Assembly (NCBI GenBank): GCA_030761205.1
Contig: JAULJL010000011.1
Coordinates: forward strand, 14,002,501 to 14,066,500
Direction: 5' to 3'
Source: Fremontodendron californicum
Lineage: Eukaryota > Streptophyta > Magnoliopsida > Malvales > Malvaceae
Length of the DNA stretch: 64,000 bases
The notes under the pieces were generated by a model. The model searched no databases, was not told where the DNA came from, and saw only the letters and a list, made by a program, of their open reading frames with translations. Below are positions 43,518-55,773 of the stretch, piece by piece. The position numbers were made by a program, and so were the translations under genes. How positions within the stretch are numbered: the first letter of the stretch is position 1; each line of letters starts with the position of its first letter.

Positions 43518-45449
43518 CTGTTGCTTGTTAAAAACCCAAAAATGCTCGACTCAACACCATGACCAAGTCTTCCAGATGCTACTCCTCCCCAACTTAAAGT
43601 CTCACCTCCATCTGACGAAGAACATGGAAAAGGAAATACGGACATTACTCCCAAGCATACATAGAATATCAAAAGCATCTATAAGACGGTAATGCTAGAA
43701 AATAGAATCTATATCTTGTGAAGCATTTCCAGTTCCAAACCAGTAACAGCAACAGTGTGCTCTAAACCCAAAGCTGCCAATTTAATTGTAAGCCTGCTCA
43801 AGCATTCTACTTTGGTTGCCCTATGAACCACTTTTGCTGCCTCTGTAAGTACAATATGCCATCCGTCCCAAACAAGTGAGAATATGCAGATTATGCAACA
43901 ATGCTATTAATTAGGAAACAAGAGATTGACAAGTAGGCAAACATAATAATATAACTTAAATATCATAAGCATTCAAAAAATTAATAATAATAGTAAAAGA
44001 AGCTCATTTAGCTATTACTTTTTCCAAGACCAAGCTGCCTGCTTGAGTTCTTCCCCCACATGTAAAGTTCCCCATCCACTGCAGGTCAAACCCACATTGT
44101 TACAGAAAGAATACAGATGAAATCAGAAGCAAGGACATAACACAATGAGTTTTAGTGCATATTACATAAATATACTTTAAAAGGGGAAAAAAAAAGTGGC
44201 AGTCAGGGAAGGGAACAAATGAAAAAAGTATTGCCAAAAGATTCCACAGTAGATTATGTATGTGTATGTCTGGGAGCCACCACATGTGATTGCATCTCAT
44301 TGAATTATTTCGTAAATTCTCGTAAAATGAGATGTTTCATAAAAAAATGATGGGACACAAATGCCCCATCATCATGCAAACAGTAGGTGGAATAGTGTCT
44401 ATGCATATGCCTTTGTAAGTCTATAGAGCAACTCTACTTTAATAGTCAGCAGAACATAATACCTGTAATAGCACATGAGTGATGATAAACAGCTGAAATT
44501 TGCACAATTTCCTTTGTAAGTCCCAAAACTTCAATTGGCTCCTAAAAAAATACAACATGTAAATAAATTAAAACAAAAAACCTTCAAATATAACTGTTAT
44601 ATCTATATTGACAGGCATTATTGAAACATTGGAATTTCCAATGCTTCACTTGTTTTCTACAAATATTACATGCTTTAATGCTTTTCAACCTGATTCCAGT
44701 GCAACAAAATTTATAGACAGCCAAAATCCAGATTTAATTGTTCATGCTTTCAAACTTGAGCTGTGAGGAGCTCAAGTCTCACATCTTATATATAACCAGG
44801 ATTTCAAGTTAAATTTGTCATAGACAATAGCAATTACAAAATTCTAAATGCCCTATTTTCTGCATATGAGTAACTCTATTAAGCAATTAATCACATGATT
44901 CTACTATCCAAATAGCATACATACCTTATTCATATGGGAAAAATTATCATTCCTATGATTGAACAAACAAACAAAGTAGAATAAAAGGTGGAGAAATTTT
45001 ACTGTAGAGTAATTTATAGAGTCTGATGAACCTAGCTGCCCAAAATCATTGACACCAGTGGCATAAACCCTCCCAGTTTCTGTCAAAGTAGAAGGCTATT
45101 AATTGGTGCCTGATTCCAAAAACGATTCATCACAAATTCAGGAAACAACCCAAAGAGCGGATTTTTTTTTTTTTTTTTATAAAGGACCTGTTAAGAAGAG
45201 AGTATGGGCGCCACCGCAGGCAATGGACTTGAGGCTTTGGTGATGAAAGGAAGAGCAGTTGATAGGCTTAGGCCGCCATTGGGAGTCCAGACTCCCAACA
45301 CCCAAGCGCCCGTAATCTCCATTACCCCACACCGCAGTAAATCTCCTCGCAGGCTCGCTTGAGGCTAACGAACTTAAACCTCTTCTCCACAGCAAGAATT
45401 CTAGTTCTCCACTACAGAGCTTGGTTTTTCTTAGGAAGTTTCTCCACAT

Positions 45450-45911
45450 CTTGTTGTTTTGTTGATTCTGACAATGACGAGGTCTGGATATTGGTTTTTA
45501 CCTCTTCTGAGTTCTGAGTTATGACCAAATGAGTTGATGGTTTGCAAGGATGCAACGTGCAACGTCCCCTGTTTTACTTCTGTCTGTCTAGACTATCCAA
45601 GGTGATCGTTTGGAACAATGGAAATTACTCCCTTTTTCTTTAGAAATTTAATTGATGAAATTTTGATTCTCATTTTTAATATGTTAAAAAATATTCATTT
45701 TTTTGAATTTTTTTTTTAAATTACTTTTTCAAATGTGATTTTCATGAAGTAACAAAGTAATTTTTCTCATGTAATTAAAAAGTTAAAAAATATTAAAACA
45801 AAATTATTTTTTTTATATTTGATTTAAAATTACTAATTAAAATATTATTTTTAAATATTTAGTAAAAATATTTATTAATAAAAAATATCTTTAAAATATT
45901 TAAATAATATT
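45450..45911. other. 5' flank of the RUG3-like gene
   Basis: Upstream of the ATG at 45449 (minus strand). AT-rich, no element recognised before the solo LTR. The promoter would lie here, but I see no decisive TATA box. Confidence 0.5.
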
Positions 45912-47327
45912 TGATAAATGTTTAATCTCATATTTTTTTCTATTTAATTTTCTTATACTATTGCTTTGATTCTTGAGTTTCTTGATATTTTAATAGGGTT
46001 TTATGTTTTTTTAAGTATTTTGGAAAGTAAGAAATGTTTTGGAGTTTAAAAGAATGAATTTGGGTATTGAAGCTTCAAGCACAAGAGATTAGCCGCCACC
46101 TCCTCAAGAATACACCACACGGCAACTCAACTCTTACACCTCCAAAACCCCTAGCCGAACACTAACTTAAGCCCTCTTATAAGCCCTAGCGACTAAACTA
46201 CCCAATTCCTACAAATAAGCCCTAGCGGCTAAATACTAAAGCATCTAAAGGAAACCCTAGCCACAAGTCCCTATAAATACCTCCTAGCGGCAGCTTATTC
46301 AAGAACCCTGAAAAATCCTAGCCACAGTCCTCTTTATAAACTATGGCCACCCTAGCATTAAATGCAAGATTCCTATAAATACCTTGCCTTTGGCAAAAAA
46401 TTGAAGGGGGCCGAATAGAATAGAATTAGAGGAGAATTAGAGAGAGCAAGAGGCTGAATTCTTTAATATTATTCTTTTTCTTCTTCACTCTCTTATTTTC
46501 TTCATAGTTTTATGTTTATGTTATCTATGCCTATGCTAAGCTAAAAGTTTCTATTGGTTAAGGGTGATTTCAAAGCCCTAGACATGGTTGTGTAATTGAT
46601 TATCAGACATTATCTTTATTGATTATCTATTGAGATTGTTTATGTTCTTCCACTAAATTGTCTTGATTTGTTTAGGGTGTACAACTAGATAGATCTTGAT
46701 AATTATCTATTGCTAGATTAGGAGTCTCCATCCGTGTAATTGTCTTGATTTCTTATTCATAAGTAGTAATTTGTGATTAATAATTATGTTAAAGTTTTCA
46801 GTGATTGCAATATGGAACATAACATAAGTTGAACAATCCAAACTTGTGTGTTTGTTGCTTAGATCAACTTATCTTTCTCATCATAAAGCTGCTGTCAAGT
46901 TGAATCTAGAGAGCTTATTCTAGTTTATTTGATGATTAGAGATTAAATAGAGAGTTTGTTCTATTTAACGACGAACTAAAGAAAGATTAAGGTAGCAGAG
47001 CTTGTTGTTATCTATGGTTGATAGTTTTGATAGATAATTGATGTTGATAATTCTGATATTGATTCTCAATTATGTTTAGTGGTGACCAATGACTCCTTAA
47101 CCATGCTTTTACTTATTTGATTTCATATTATTTCTTTGAATCTTGTTTTTCTTGTTTTCTTTAACTTTCAAATCCATTAAATCCCTTTTTATTAGATTAG
47201 AGTTAGAGTATAAATCAATAACTTATAAATTAAGAACAATCTCTGTGGATTTGATCCTTACTAATATACTAAATATCGATCATACTTAGTGCAATGATTA
47301 AATAGATACACTATTCTGAGTGCATCA
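45912..47327 (+). repeat. Solo LTR related to element B
   Basis: 1416 bp, from TGATAAATG to GAGTGCATCA, flanked by ATATT on both sides (45907-45911 and 47328-47332), with no internal region. From about 46500 on it matches the U5 side of the element B LTR (GGTTAAGGGTGATTTCAAAG, ACAACTAGATAGATCTTGAT). Its first part (U3, with CCCTAGC-rich units and TATAAATAC boxes near 46273 and 46373) is different from B. The AT-rich flanks make the TSD less certain than the others. Confidence 0.7.
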
Positions 47328-47497
47328 ATATTTAATTTGCATCCAACTTTTTAATTTTCCAACTACATGAGAAAAACTTCATAAATTTATTGTTATATAA
47401 ACATTTTTTATCTTAAAAGTAACTCAAATTACTAATTGAAATATTATTTTTAAATATGTAGTACAAATATTTGTTAGTAATAAATATCATGGAAAAT

Positions 47498-47821
47498 TGT
47501 TAAAATTAATAAAATTGTTATAATATATGCATGTGATGGATGAATGCATGTGGTGGATTACTAGATTAGGATGAATGCATATGGTGAATGAATTAGACTA
47601 ATTACTATCTACATGAACATTGTGGTATATAGTATTAAGAAATGTATTCTTCCCTCCTTAATGATTTTTGGAGTCTTATATAAGGATTGATTTTTATCCA
47701 AGAAAGGAATATAGAAAAAGTATTGGTTTCATAGCTAGTTTCTGAAGAACTAGACTTTGAAAGTTCTTATTTTCTTTGTCTTGATCACTCTTTATTTACT
47801 CCTTTTATTTTATTTATAATA
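47498..47821 (+). repeat. 5' LTR of a copia fragment (copia-4)
   Basis: Starts TGTTAAAATT and ends before TATTATCAGCACGA (47822-47835), the primer-type sequence that follows LTRs in a known plant copia group. The partner LTR is missing, so both ends are estimated. Confidence 0.45.
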
Positions 47822-48062
47822 TATTATCAGCACGATCAAGTCTCTAACGGTAGTAAAGTCCCTCAAGTTTCCTTTCATTAAATCAAGGTAAGAATTTTGC
47901 TTTCTCTAACAGATGTTATCTAGAAATCTAGTATATCTTTTTATTTGCAAAAAGTTTATATCTTTACATGTTCTATTATATGATATATGATGTTCTATTA
48001 TCTGATTTTGGACTTTTTATTTGTTATATCAAGTATCTTTACAATAACAAATCTCACGAAAT

Positions 48063-49275
48063 TTGAAATTGTTGTTCTTGATATTTCTGGAAGAAATTAT
48101 TTGTCATGATGCTGAGATTCATCTTGAAGCTATGAATCTTGGAAATACTATTGAAAAAAGAATCCTAGTATCTCTGCAGGATCACACAAAAGTAATGATT
48201 TTTCTTCGACACCATTTAAACGAAGAATTGAAAACTGAGTACCTTACTATTAAAGACTTATTAGCCCTTTGGAATAACTTAAAGAACAGATATGGACACA
48301 AAAAAGGGTGATTTTTCCAAAAGCTCGATATGAGTGGATACACTTACGGCTACAAGATTTAAAAATCGTAAGTGAATATAATTCAGTCTTGTTTAAGATT
48401 AGCTCTCAATTGAAATTATGTGGAGAGAATATTACTGATGAAGATACGTTGGAAAAAAACATATTCAATTTTTCTTGCCTCGAATGTACTTTTGCAGCAG
48501 CAATATCAAGAGTGTAGATTCACAACTAGTTTCTTGTTTACACGGCTGAACTAAGCAATGAGTTTTTGATAAAAAAAACCATCAATCTCGTCCTACTGGC
48601 TCTACACCATTCCTTGAAGTGAATGTGGCATTTTCTCAAGGTTGTGGATGAGACCGTGGTGGTAAAAGGGGTCGCAGTAGAAAAATTTATTGGACCCGTG
48701 ATAATCATCATTCAAGTTCTGAAAGCAAAGGTGCTAAACAGAATCAATAGAAGTGGGTCAAAAATGAGAAAATTTCAAAAAAGAGTAATAAAGTGTAAAA
48801 CAATGACAATATTTGCTATAGATGTGGAACAAAAGGTCATTCTTTAAATATTATAAATGTCATTGGTATCGAATATGTCGAACTTCAAAACATCTAGTTG
48901 ATCTTTACAAAGCATCACTAAAAGAATAAAGAAAAAAATAATGAAGTAAATTTATCTGAACTTATTGATCCTACTTATGATAATAAATCTTCTCTAAATA
49001 TTGATTTTGATGTTTCTGATTTTTTCGAAAACCATAATGGCAAAATTGATCATTTGACTGGGGATGAAAATGTCTACTAATGAGATATTTTATGTTATTT
49101 TAAAGGTTATTAGATGTAAGTTTTACTTGATATCATGGAGGATGACATATGCTTAGTGGATAGTGGTACAACTCACATAATTCTTCGTGATAGAAAATAT
49201 TTCTTGCAATTAACATTAGCTAAAATTATTGTTAATACAGTATCTAGTTCTGCAAATATAATTAATGGCTCTGGA
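48063..49275 (+). pseudogene. copia-4 gag and protease fragment
   Basis: UBN2-type gag in several frames: DAEIHLEAMNLGNTI...EYLTIKDLLALWNNLKNRYGHKK, then ARYEWIHLRLQDLKIVSEYNSVLFKISSQLKLCGE. A Gly-rich spacer and a degraded knuckle follow. The protease reads CLVDSGTTHIILRDRKYF (from 49141). The match breaks off near 49275, where a Tat-type gypsy pol begins. Confidence 0.82.
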
Positions 49276-49376
49276 AGAGTCAACAATACCCGAAACAAGC
49301 AACAGGAAATAACAAGAGAACCCTGAGGAGAATGGCGATAGGTTTCGTCTTAGATGGGGAGATTCTCTACAAGAAA

Positions 49377-50293
49377 TGATGAGAACCAAACTGGTATTGG
49401 ACTTCAAGATCCATTGCATGTTCCAATTGAGGCCTATTACAAGGTCAAGATCCAAGAAGCTCAAGGAAGCTATGCAAGGATTGGTGCAAAGGACTTGGGA
49501 AGAATCTACAAGTTTTTTAAGCAATGTCAAGCCATTCAAGTTTGGCTGCTTGAATGAGGAAGACCAAGAATTGGTCCTTGTGATCCAAGCTTCACATGAT
49601 GGGCCATAGAGGAATTCAAGGGGGCGACAATCTTAATGAATTAGTGGGCCTGTTTTTAGTTCATTATTTAATATGAAGTGGGGACCAATTCATTAATGAT
49701 GTGGCGCCTAAATTTGAAGCTTTAGTTGGGTCTTTTAATTACTTAGGCTTTTGGGCCTGATTTATGTATTATGTCCATTAGGCTTGTGAGTTTATCTTCA
49801 TTAAACTTGTTGGACATCCTTTTAATTTAATTAGGTTTCGGATTGAGCTTGTTCAGCCCATAGTTAAGCTTTCATTTAATTATATAAGTAGTAAGCCTTG
49901 GCTGCCAAGGAGTTTCATTTGTACTAGGAGTTCTTAGGCTAGCTGAATTAGGGTTAGTAGGGAGGCTATAAATACCCTTGTTTAGCCATCTACTTCAGCA
50001 ACCATTATTAATCTATTGAGTTGATTTTATTCAAGTGAGTGTTTCACTCTTTTTAGTTCTTGGCAGAACTTAGGAACTTATCAAAGAATTCTTTCTTTGC
50101 GGCATTCAACCTATCAAACTTAGGTTCTTGAAACGAGAGTTCTTAGGGTCTAGCTTACATGCTTAATCTAGGTTCTTTGAATCAAGCTTTCTAAGGGTTT
50201 AAGTTTTCTTTGCTTGAATCTTGGCTTTTTTGGGGTTAGGGTATTTCAATTTGTTAGTGGGTTCAAAGGGTTTAACCCCTAGGGTTCACATCA
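49377..50293 (+). repeat. 5' LTR of gypsy-4
   Basis: 917 bp, TGATGAGAACCAA to GTTCACATCA, matched by 55774-56690 with scattered differences (a couple of percent by eye). TATAAATAC at about 49967. Confidence 0.93.
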
Positions 50294-50294
50294 G

Positions 50295-50309
50295 TTGGTA
50301 TTCAGAGCT
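50295..50309 (+). promoter_or_regulatory. Primer-binding site of gypsy-4
   Basis: TTGGTATTCAGAGCT follows the LTR by one base. It resembles the initiator Met site TGGTATCAGAGC with one extra T. Confidence 0.7.
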
Positions 50310-51172
50310 CAGGGTTCCAATCAGACTTTTTGTTTGGATTGTCACTGACAAGATTTTGGGGTTTCAAACAAACTTGTCTTGGGATTATAGCTTTAGGCAT
50401 TTTTCTTAGGGTTATAGTTTTTAGGCAGTTTAGTTTTGGGGTTTCAGTCTTAAAAAGTAATTTTTCCAAGCAGGGTTTTTTTATCTGAACTATCACTGAC
50501 AAGGTTTTGGGGTTTCAAACAAACTTGTCTTGTTGTTATAGCTTTAGGCATTTTTCCTAGGGTTATAGTTTGTAAGCAGTCTAAGTTTGGGGTTTCAGTC
50601 TTAAAAAATGGTTTAGATCAAGATTTCGTTTCTTGAATTCTTGATATATTAAAATTTCTTCTTGTTGATTCTTGATCCGAATCTTGAAAAAAAAAATCAA
50701 AGAATTTAGAGGGGCATTCGAACAGTCCCAAGAAAGAAAAAAAAAGAAGTTCATCCTAGATTTCAAGAAAATCAAGAAGTCTCATTCTTGAAAAAAAAGA
50801 AAGAAAAGTGTTCGAACAACAAGAAAAGAAAGAAAGATTCGAAAAAGATCAAGGGAAATAGGAAAAATTTGAATTCTTGGTAATCTTGTTCTTGATTTTT
50901 ACTTGTTTTACCTTCTTACTAATTGTTTCTTGTTTCTTAAGTCTTTTGCTAGGTAGAATTAAGCAAGTGGAGTTCTTGAAGAGTTCTTCTAGTTCCTAAA
51001 GAACCTGAAAGAGGAAATAGAGTGGTAAAAGGCAAGAGTAGGTAAGTTTATTAAAGAAAAAGCCTAAAAGAGTGCAAACAAGAGTTGGAGTGATACCATA
51101 ATTGAGTGTAAACACTAAGGGAGTGTGTGAGTTTATTTTTATCACTAACATTTTGTTTTGAAGCAACTTCAA
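50310..51172 (+). other. Leader of gypsy-4
   Basis: 863 bp between the primer site and gag. It contains a duplicated segment (TATCACTGACAAGRTTTTGGGGTTTCAAACAAAC-like at about 50339 and 50490) of some 150 bp. No gene. Confidence 0.7.
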
Positions 51173-52957
51173 ATGTCTCACCATAGTGAATCATCACACA
51201 AGGGGGATGAAAATCCATTCTTTACATGGAGAGCTATGCAACAACAGTTTGAGAGGATGAATTTTGCGATGGCACAGATGTCAGACAAGATAGAGAGGCA
51301 ATCGGCAGCCATTCAAAACCTACAAGGTCGGCAAGATAGAGGGGCTAGGCGAGAGCCTAGTGTTGTTGACGAACATGATATAGAGGAGGCAGATGATGAG
51401 GAAGTTGATATGGGTAGACCTAAAGGAGTTAGGAATGGAGGAAGGCCTAGGAGAAACACTAGGGATCATGATTGGGAAAATAGAGAAGATAGGAACCTTG
51501 GGAATATTAAAATGAAAATTCCACCATTCCAAGGTAGAACTGATCCTGAGGTGTATTTGGAGTGGGAGAAGAAGATAGAGTTGATCTTTGATTGTCACAA
51601 CTATTCGGATGAGAAGAAGGTGAAGTTGGTAGTCATTGAATTTACTGATTATGCCATAGTTTGGTGGGATCAACTAGTAACCAGTAAGAGGAGTAACCAT
51701 GAGGGACCTATAGAGACATGGGGGGAATTGAAAGCTCTCATGAAAAGGAGGTTTGTACCTAGACACTATTATAGGGACCTTTACCAAAAACTTCAAAACC
51801 TTATCCAAGGGTCTAGGAGTGTAGAGGATTACTATAAGGAGATAGAGGTGGCTATGATTAGAGCCAATGTAGAGGAGGATCGGGAAGCCACCATGGCTAG
51901 ATTTTTGAGTGGCTTACATAGAGACATAGCCAATGTTGTGGAGTTGCAGCATTATGTGGAGGTAGAAGACATGGTGCACATGGCTATGAAGGTGGAAAGG
52001 CAATTGAAAAGAAAGGGGGTAGCAAGGTATTCTTCTGTTTCTAACACTACTTGGAAACCAAAGTGGGACATAGATCGGGCTATTGTCAAGGGCAAAAACG
52101 AACCACCAAAAGGGAAAAAAAAGAGCACTAGCAAAGACAAACCTAAGGTATTTCAAAATTCCAATTCTTCAAGGAATAGAGATATTAAATGCTTTAAATG
52201 TTTGGGTTCAGGCCATATGGCATCTCAATGTCCAAACAAAAGGGTGATGATATTGAATAATAATGGTGAAGTCTTAACCGAAAGTGAGGATGATTGTGAT
52301 GACATACCAGAATTGGAGGGTTCTAGTGATTGTGTTGGTGATGATGCTGACTTGGACTACCCTGTTGAAGGTAAATCTCTTGTTGCTAGGCGTGCCTTGA
52401 ATGCACAAATTAAATTAGATGATGTAGAGCAACAAAGGGAAAATATTTTTTATACTAGATGTTTTGTGAACAATAAAGTATGTAGTATGATAATTGATGG
52501 GGGGAGTTGCACCAATGTAGCTAGTACTACCTTAGTAGAAAAGTTGGGTTTACCTATGCTTAAACATCCTAAGCCTTACAGATTGCAATGGTTGAATGAT
52601 TGTGGGGATGTTAAGGTGAATAGGCAAGTAAGGGTAGCTTTTACTATTGGGAGGTATAGTGATGAGGTGCTTTGTGATGTAGTGCCTATGCATGCTGGCC
52701 ATCTATTGTTGGGGAGGCTATGGCAGTATGATAGGAGGGTTACACATGATGAGTTTAGGAATAGATACAGCTTTGTAAAAGATGGCAAAACCATCAACCT
52801 TGTTCCTTTAACACCAAAGCAGGTCTATGAAGACCAAATAAAATTGAAATCTGTTTTTGAGAAAAAAGAATTGAGTGTAGCCGAATCTAATGAGAAAAAA
52901 AAGAGAGAACAAAAAAAAGAAGAGAGATTGGCTGAAAAAGGGAGGAAAAAAAAGTGA
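51173..52957 (+). CDS. gypsy-4 gag-protease
   Basis: 594 aa from ATG 51173 (an in-frame TTG lies five codons earlier). Domains: coiled-coil-like N-terminus (about 15-50); an acidic linker; the retrotrans_gag core (about 115-270, EVYLEWEKKIELIFDCHNYS...RFLSGL); a Lys-rich linker; the zinc knuckle CFKCLGSGHMASQC (about residues 340-353); and the aspartic protease, CSMIIDGGSCTNVAS, with D-G-G, common in this gypsy group. It ends in a Lys/Glu-rich tail at an A8 run, where the frame shifts into pol. Confidence 0.9.
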   Translation: MSHHSESSHKGDENPFFTWRAMQQQFERMNFAMAQMSDKIERQSAAIQNLQGRQDRGARREPSVVDEHDIEEADDEEVDMGRPKGVRNGGRPRRNTRDHDWENREDRNLGNIKMKIPPFQGRTDPEVYLEWEKKIELIFDCHNYSDEKKVKLVVIEFTDYAIVWWDQLVTSKRSNHEGPIETWGELKALMKRRFVPRHYYRDLYQKLQNLIQGSRSVEDYYKEIEVAMIRANVEEDREATMARFLSGLHRDIANVVELQHYVEVEDMVHMAMKVERQLKRKGVARYSSVSNTTWKPKWDIDRAIVKGKNEPPKGKKKSTSKDKPKVFQNSNSSRNRDIKCFKCLGSGHMASQCPNKRVMILNNNGEVLTESEDDCDDIPELEGSSDCVGDDADLDYPVEGKSLVARRALNAQIKLDDVEQQRENIFYTRCFVNNKVCSMIIDGGSCTNVASTTLVEKLGLPMLKHPKPYRLQWLNDCGDVKVNRQVRVAFTIGRYSDEVLCDVVPMHAGHLLLGRLWQYDRRVTHDEFRNRYSFVKDGKTINLVPLTPKQVYEDQIKLKSVFEKKELSVAESNEKKKREQKKEERLAEKGRKKK

Positions 52958-55733
52958 CAAAAACAGAGAAGTGGCTGAAAAAAGTAAAGTGATGCCACAA
53001 GAAAGAAAAGCAAAAACAAAGATGAGCTTTTATGCAAAAGAGAGTGAGGTTAAAAAAGCTTTTTTAGAAGATCAGCCCATGATCTTCCTTGTTTATAAAG
53101 AATCATATCTTAATCTTAATGAATCTAACCAAGCTCTTCCTAGTGTTGCTGTTTCTTTGTTACATGAATTTGAAGAGTTATTCCTGGAGGAGATGCCAAG
53201 TGGGTTGCCTTCCATAAGAGGCATTGAGCATCAGATTGATTTTGTACTCGGAGCAGTCATTCCAAACCGACCAGCCTATAGAAGTAATCTGGAGGAGACA
53301 AAGGAACTTCAAAGGCAAGTTGAAGACTTGATGAATAAAGGGTACATAAGAGAAAGCATGAGTCCATGTGCTGTTCCAGTTCTTCTAGTGCCAAAGAAGG
53401 ATGGGTCTTGGAGGATGTGTGTTGATTGTAGAGCAGTCAACAATATCACGGTAAAGTATCGTCATCCCATTCCTAGATTAGATGATATGCTAGATGAATT
53501 GTATGGATCTTGTGTTTTTAGTAAGATAGATCTTAAAAGTGGTTACTATTAGATTAGGATGAAAGAAGGTGATGAATGCAAAACAGCTTTTAAGACTAAG
53601 TATGGGTTGTATGAATGGTTAGTCATGCCATTTGGACTTACTAATGCACCTAGTACTTTTATGAGACTAATGAATCATGTTTTGAGAGTGTTTCTAGGTA
53701 AATTTGTAGTAGTCTACTTTGATGACATTTTAGTGTACAGCAAAAGCTTAGATGAACATGTTGAACATTTGCGATTTATGTTTAATGTGTTGAAAACTGA
53801 AAAGTTGTATGCTAATTTTAAGAAGTGTACCTTTTGCATGGATAGAGTTATATTTCTTGGATATGTTGTTAGCTCAAAAGGTATTGAGATGGATGAAGAG
53901 AAAGTCAAGACCATCAAGGACTGGCCGATGCCTAAAGGGGTAAGTGAGGTAAGAAGCTTTCATGGTTTAGCTAGTTTTTATAGGCGTTTTGTTAAAGACT
54001 TTAGCACTATTACTGCACCACTTACTGAAGTTATTAAAAAGAATGTTGGTTTTCATTGGGGCAATGAACAAGAGAAAACACTTGTTAATCTTAAAGATAA
54101 GTTATGTTCAGCACCTGTTTTAACATTACCTAACTTTGACAAAGCTTTTGAGATTGAATGTGATGCCTCAGGAATAGGAATTGGAGCTATTTTAATACAA
54201 GAAAAGCGTCCAATCGCATTCTTCAATGAGAAGCTTAGTGGAGCGGCCTTGAACTATCCAACTTATGACAAGGAGCTCTATGTACTTGTTAGAGCTTTGG
54301 AGACATGGCAGCATTACTTATAGCCTAAGGAGTTTGTGATACATACTGATCATGAGTCATTGAAACATCTCAAGGGTCAAGGTAAGTTAAATAAGAGACA
54401 TGCTAGGTGGATGAAATACATAGAGACCTTTCCTTATGTCATTAGATACCAGCAAGGTAAGGAAAATATTGTGGCTGATGCTTTATCTAGGAGGTATGTA
54501 TTTCTCACATCTATGAATGCTAAGATGCTTGGATTTGAATATATAAAGGATGAATATGCCAATGATCCTGATTTTTATGATGTATACATAGCATGTGATA
54601 AGACAACATTTGGTAAATTTTACAAGCATGATGGTTTTTTGTTTAGAGAAGATAAACTATGTGTGCCTAATTGTTCTATGAGAGAGTTATTAGTGCGTGA
54701 GGCACATGGTGGTGGTTTAATGGGACACTTTGGTGTCAAGAAGACCTTAGAAATATTGCATGAACATTTCTTTTGGCCTAAAATGAAAAGGGATGTTATT
54801 CGCATATGTGATAGATGCATTACATGTAGAAAGGCCAAATCTAAGGTTTTACCTCATGGGTTGTATACACCCTTACCAGTTCCTAGTGAACCATGGGTAG
54901 ACATATCTATGGACTTTGTATTGGGTTTACCTAGGACGAAAAGGGGTAGGGATTCAATTTTTGTGGTAGTGGATAGGTTTAGCAAGATGTCACATTTTAT
55001 TCCATGCCATAAAACTGATGATGCAACTAACATTGCTGAATTGTTCTTTAGGGAGATAGTGCGCCTACATGGTGTTCTTAGAAGCATTGTGTCTGATAGA
55101 GATGTTAAGTTCCTTAGTTACTTTTGGAAGGTTTTGTTGGGGAAATTGGGTACTAAACTTTTGTTTTCTACTACTTGTCATCCACAAACTGATGGGCAAA
55201 CTGAAGTAGTTAATAGGACTTTAACACAACTTTTGTGCACTATTATATAAAAGAACTTGAAAACTTGGGAAGAATGTTTGCCATTCATAGAGTTTGCATA
55301 TAATAGGACTATGCATTTTATTACTTCTTATTCTCCATTTGAGATTGTTTATGGTTTTAATCCATTAACTCCTTTAGATTTAATGCCTTTACCTATTGAT
55401 GCAAGGAATATTTTGAATGGGAGCAAGGAAGCTGAATTGGTGAAGTCTCTTCATGAGAAAGTAAAGCTTCAAATTGAGAAAAAGAATGCAAAAGTTGCTT
55501 CACAAGCAAACAAAGGGAGGAAGCGAGTTACTTTCGAACCAGGTGATTTGGTCTGGGTTCATATGCGCAAGGAAAGATTTCCAGCCCATAGGAGAACCAA
55601 GTTGCATCCTCGAGGAGATGGGCCTTTCCAAATCCTTGAGAAAATTAATGACAATGCTTACAAAGCGGACTTAGAAGGTGAGTATAACGTTTCTGCTTCA
55701 TTAACGTTTCTGATCTTTCCCTTTATGATGTAG
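52890..55733 (+). pseudogene. gypsy-4 pol with three in-frame stops
   Basis: One reading frame broken by TAG at about 53550, TAG at about 54321 and TAA at about 55248. Reverse transcriptase: PYRSNLEETKELQRQVEDLMNKGYI, KKDGSWRMCVDCRAVN, catalytic YFDDILVYS. RNase H: FEIECDASGIGIGAIL...RPIAFFNEKLS. Integrase: HHCC finger (HGGGLMGHFGVKKTLE...CDRCITCRKAK) and core (DISMDFVLGLPRT, VSDRDVKFLSYFW, PQTDGQTEVVNRTL). The tail with FEPGDLVWVHMRKERFP and GEYNVSA is typical of chromovirus-like elements. No clear chromodomain is seen. Confidence 0.92.
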
Positions 55734-55773
55734 GGGATGATTCGAGGTCGAATCCTTCTGAGGAAAGGGGGAA

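Larger units (their letters stand above)
35947..45449 (-). pseudogene. RUG3: RUG3-like RCC1-repeat protein gene, middle exons missing
   Basis: Minus-strand exons with GT/AG borders and consistent phase: 45449-45188 (ATG at 45449), 45079-45003, 44541-44463, 44078-44019, 43842-43741, 43611-43518, and the last exon 36066-35947 with TAA at 35949-35947. Read together they give RCC1 repeats: AVWGNGDYGRLGVG, IACGGAHTLFLT, VYATGVNDFGQLG, GELYMWGKNSSRQLGLG, LGLEHTVAVT, LSWGGVASGRLGHG, then GHGSDVDYIKPT and ISCGFNHTGAIFEYM. The Arg-rich N-terminus looks like a mitochondrial presequence, which fits RUG3, a mitochondrial RCC1 protein needed for nad2 splicing in Arabidopsis. About 260 aa are visible against roughly 445 in the family. 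I found no exons for the missing part in 36067-43517, which holds a LINE fragment and copia-3. It is either a deleted gene or an assembly gap. Confidence 0.75.
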
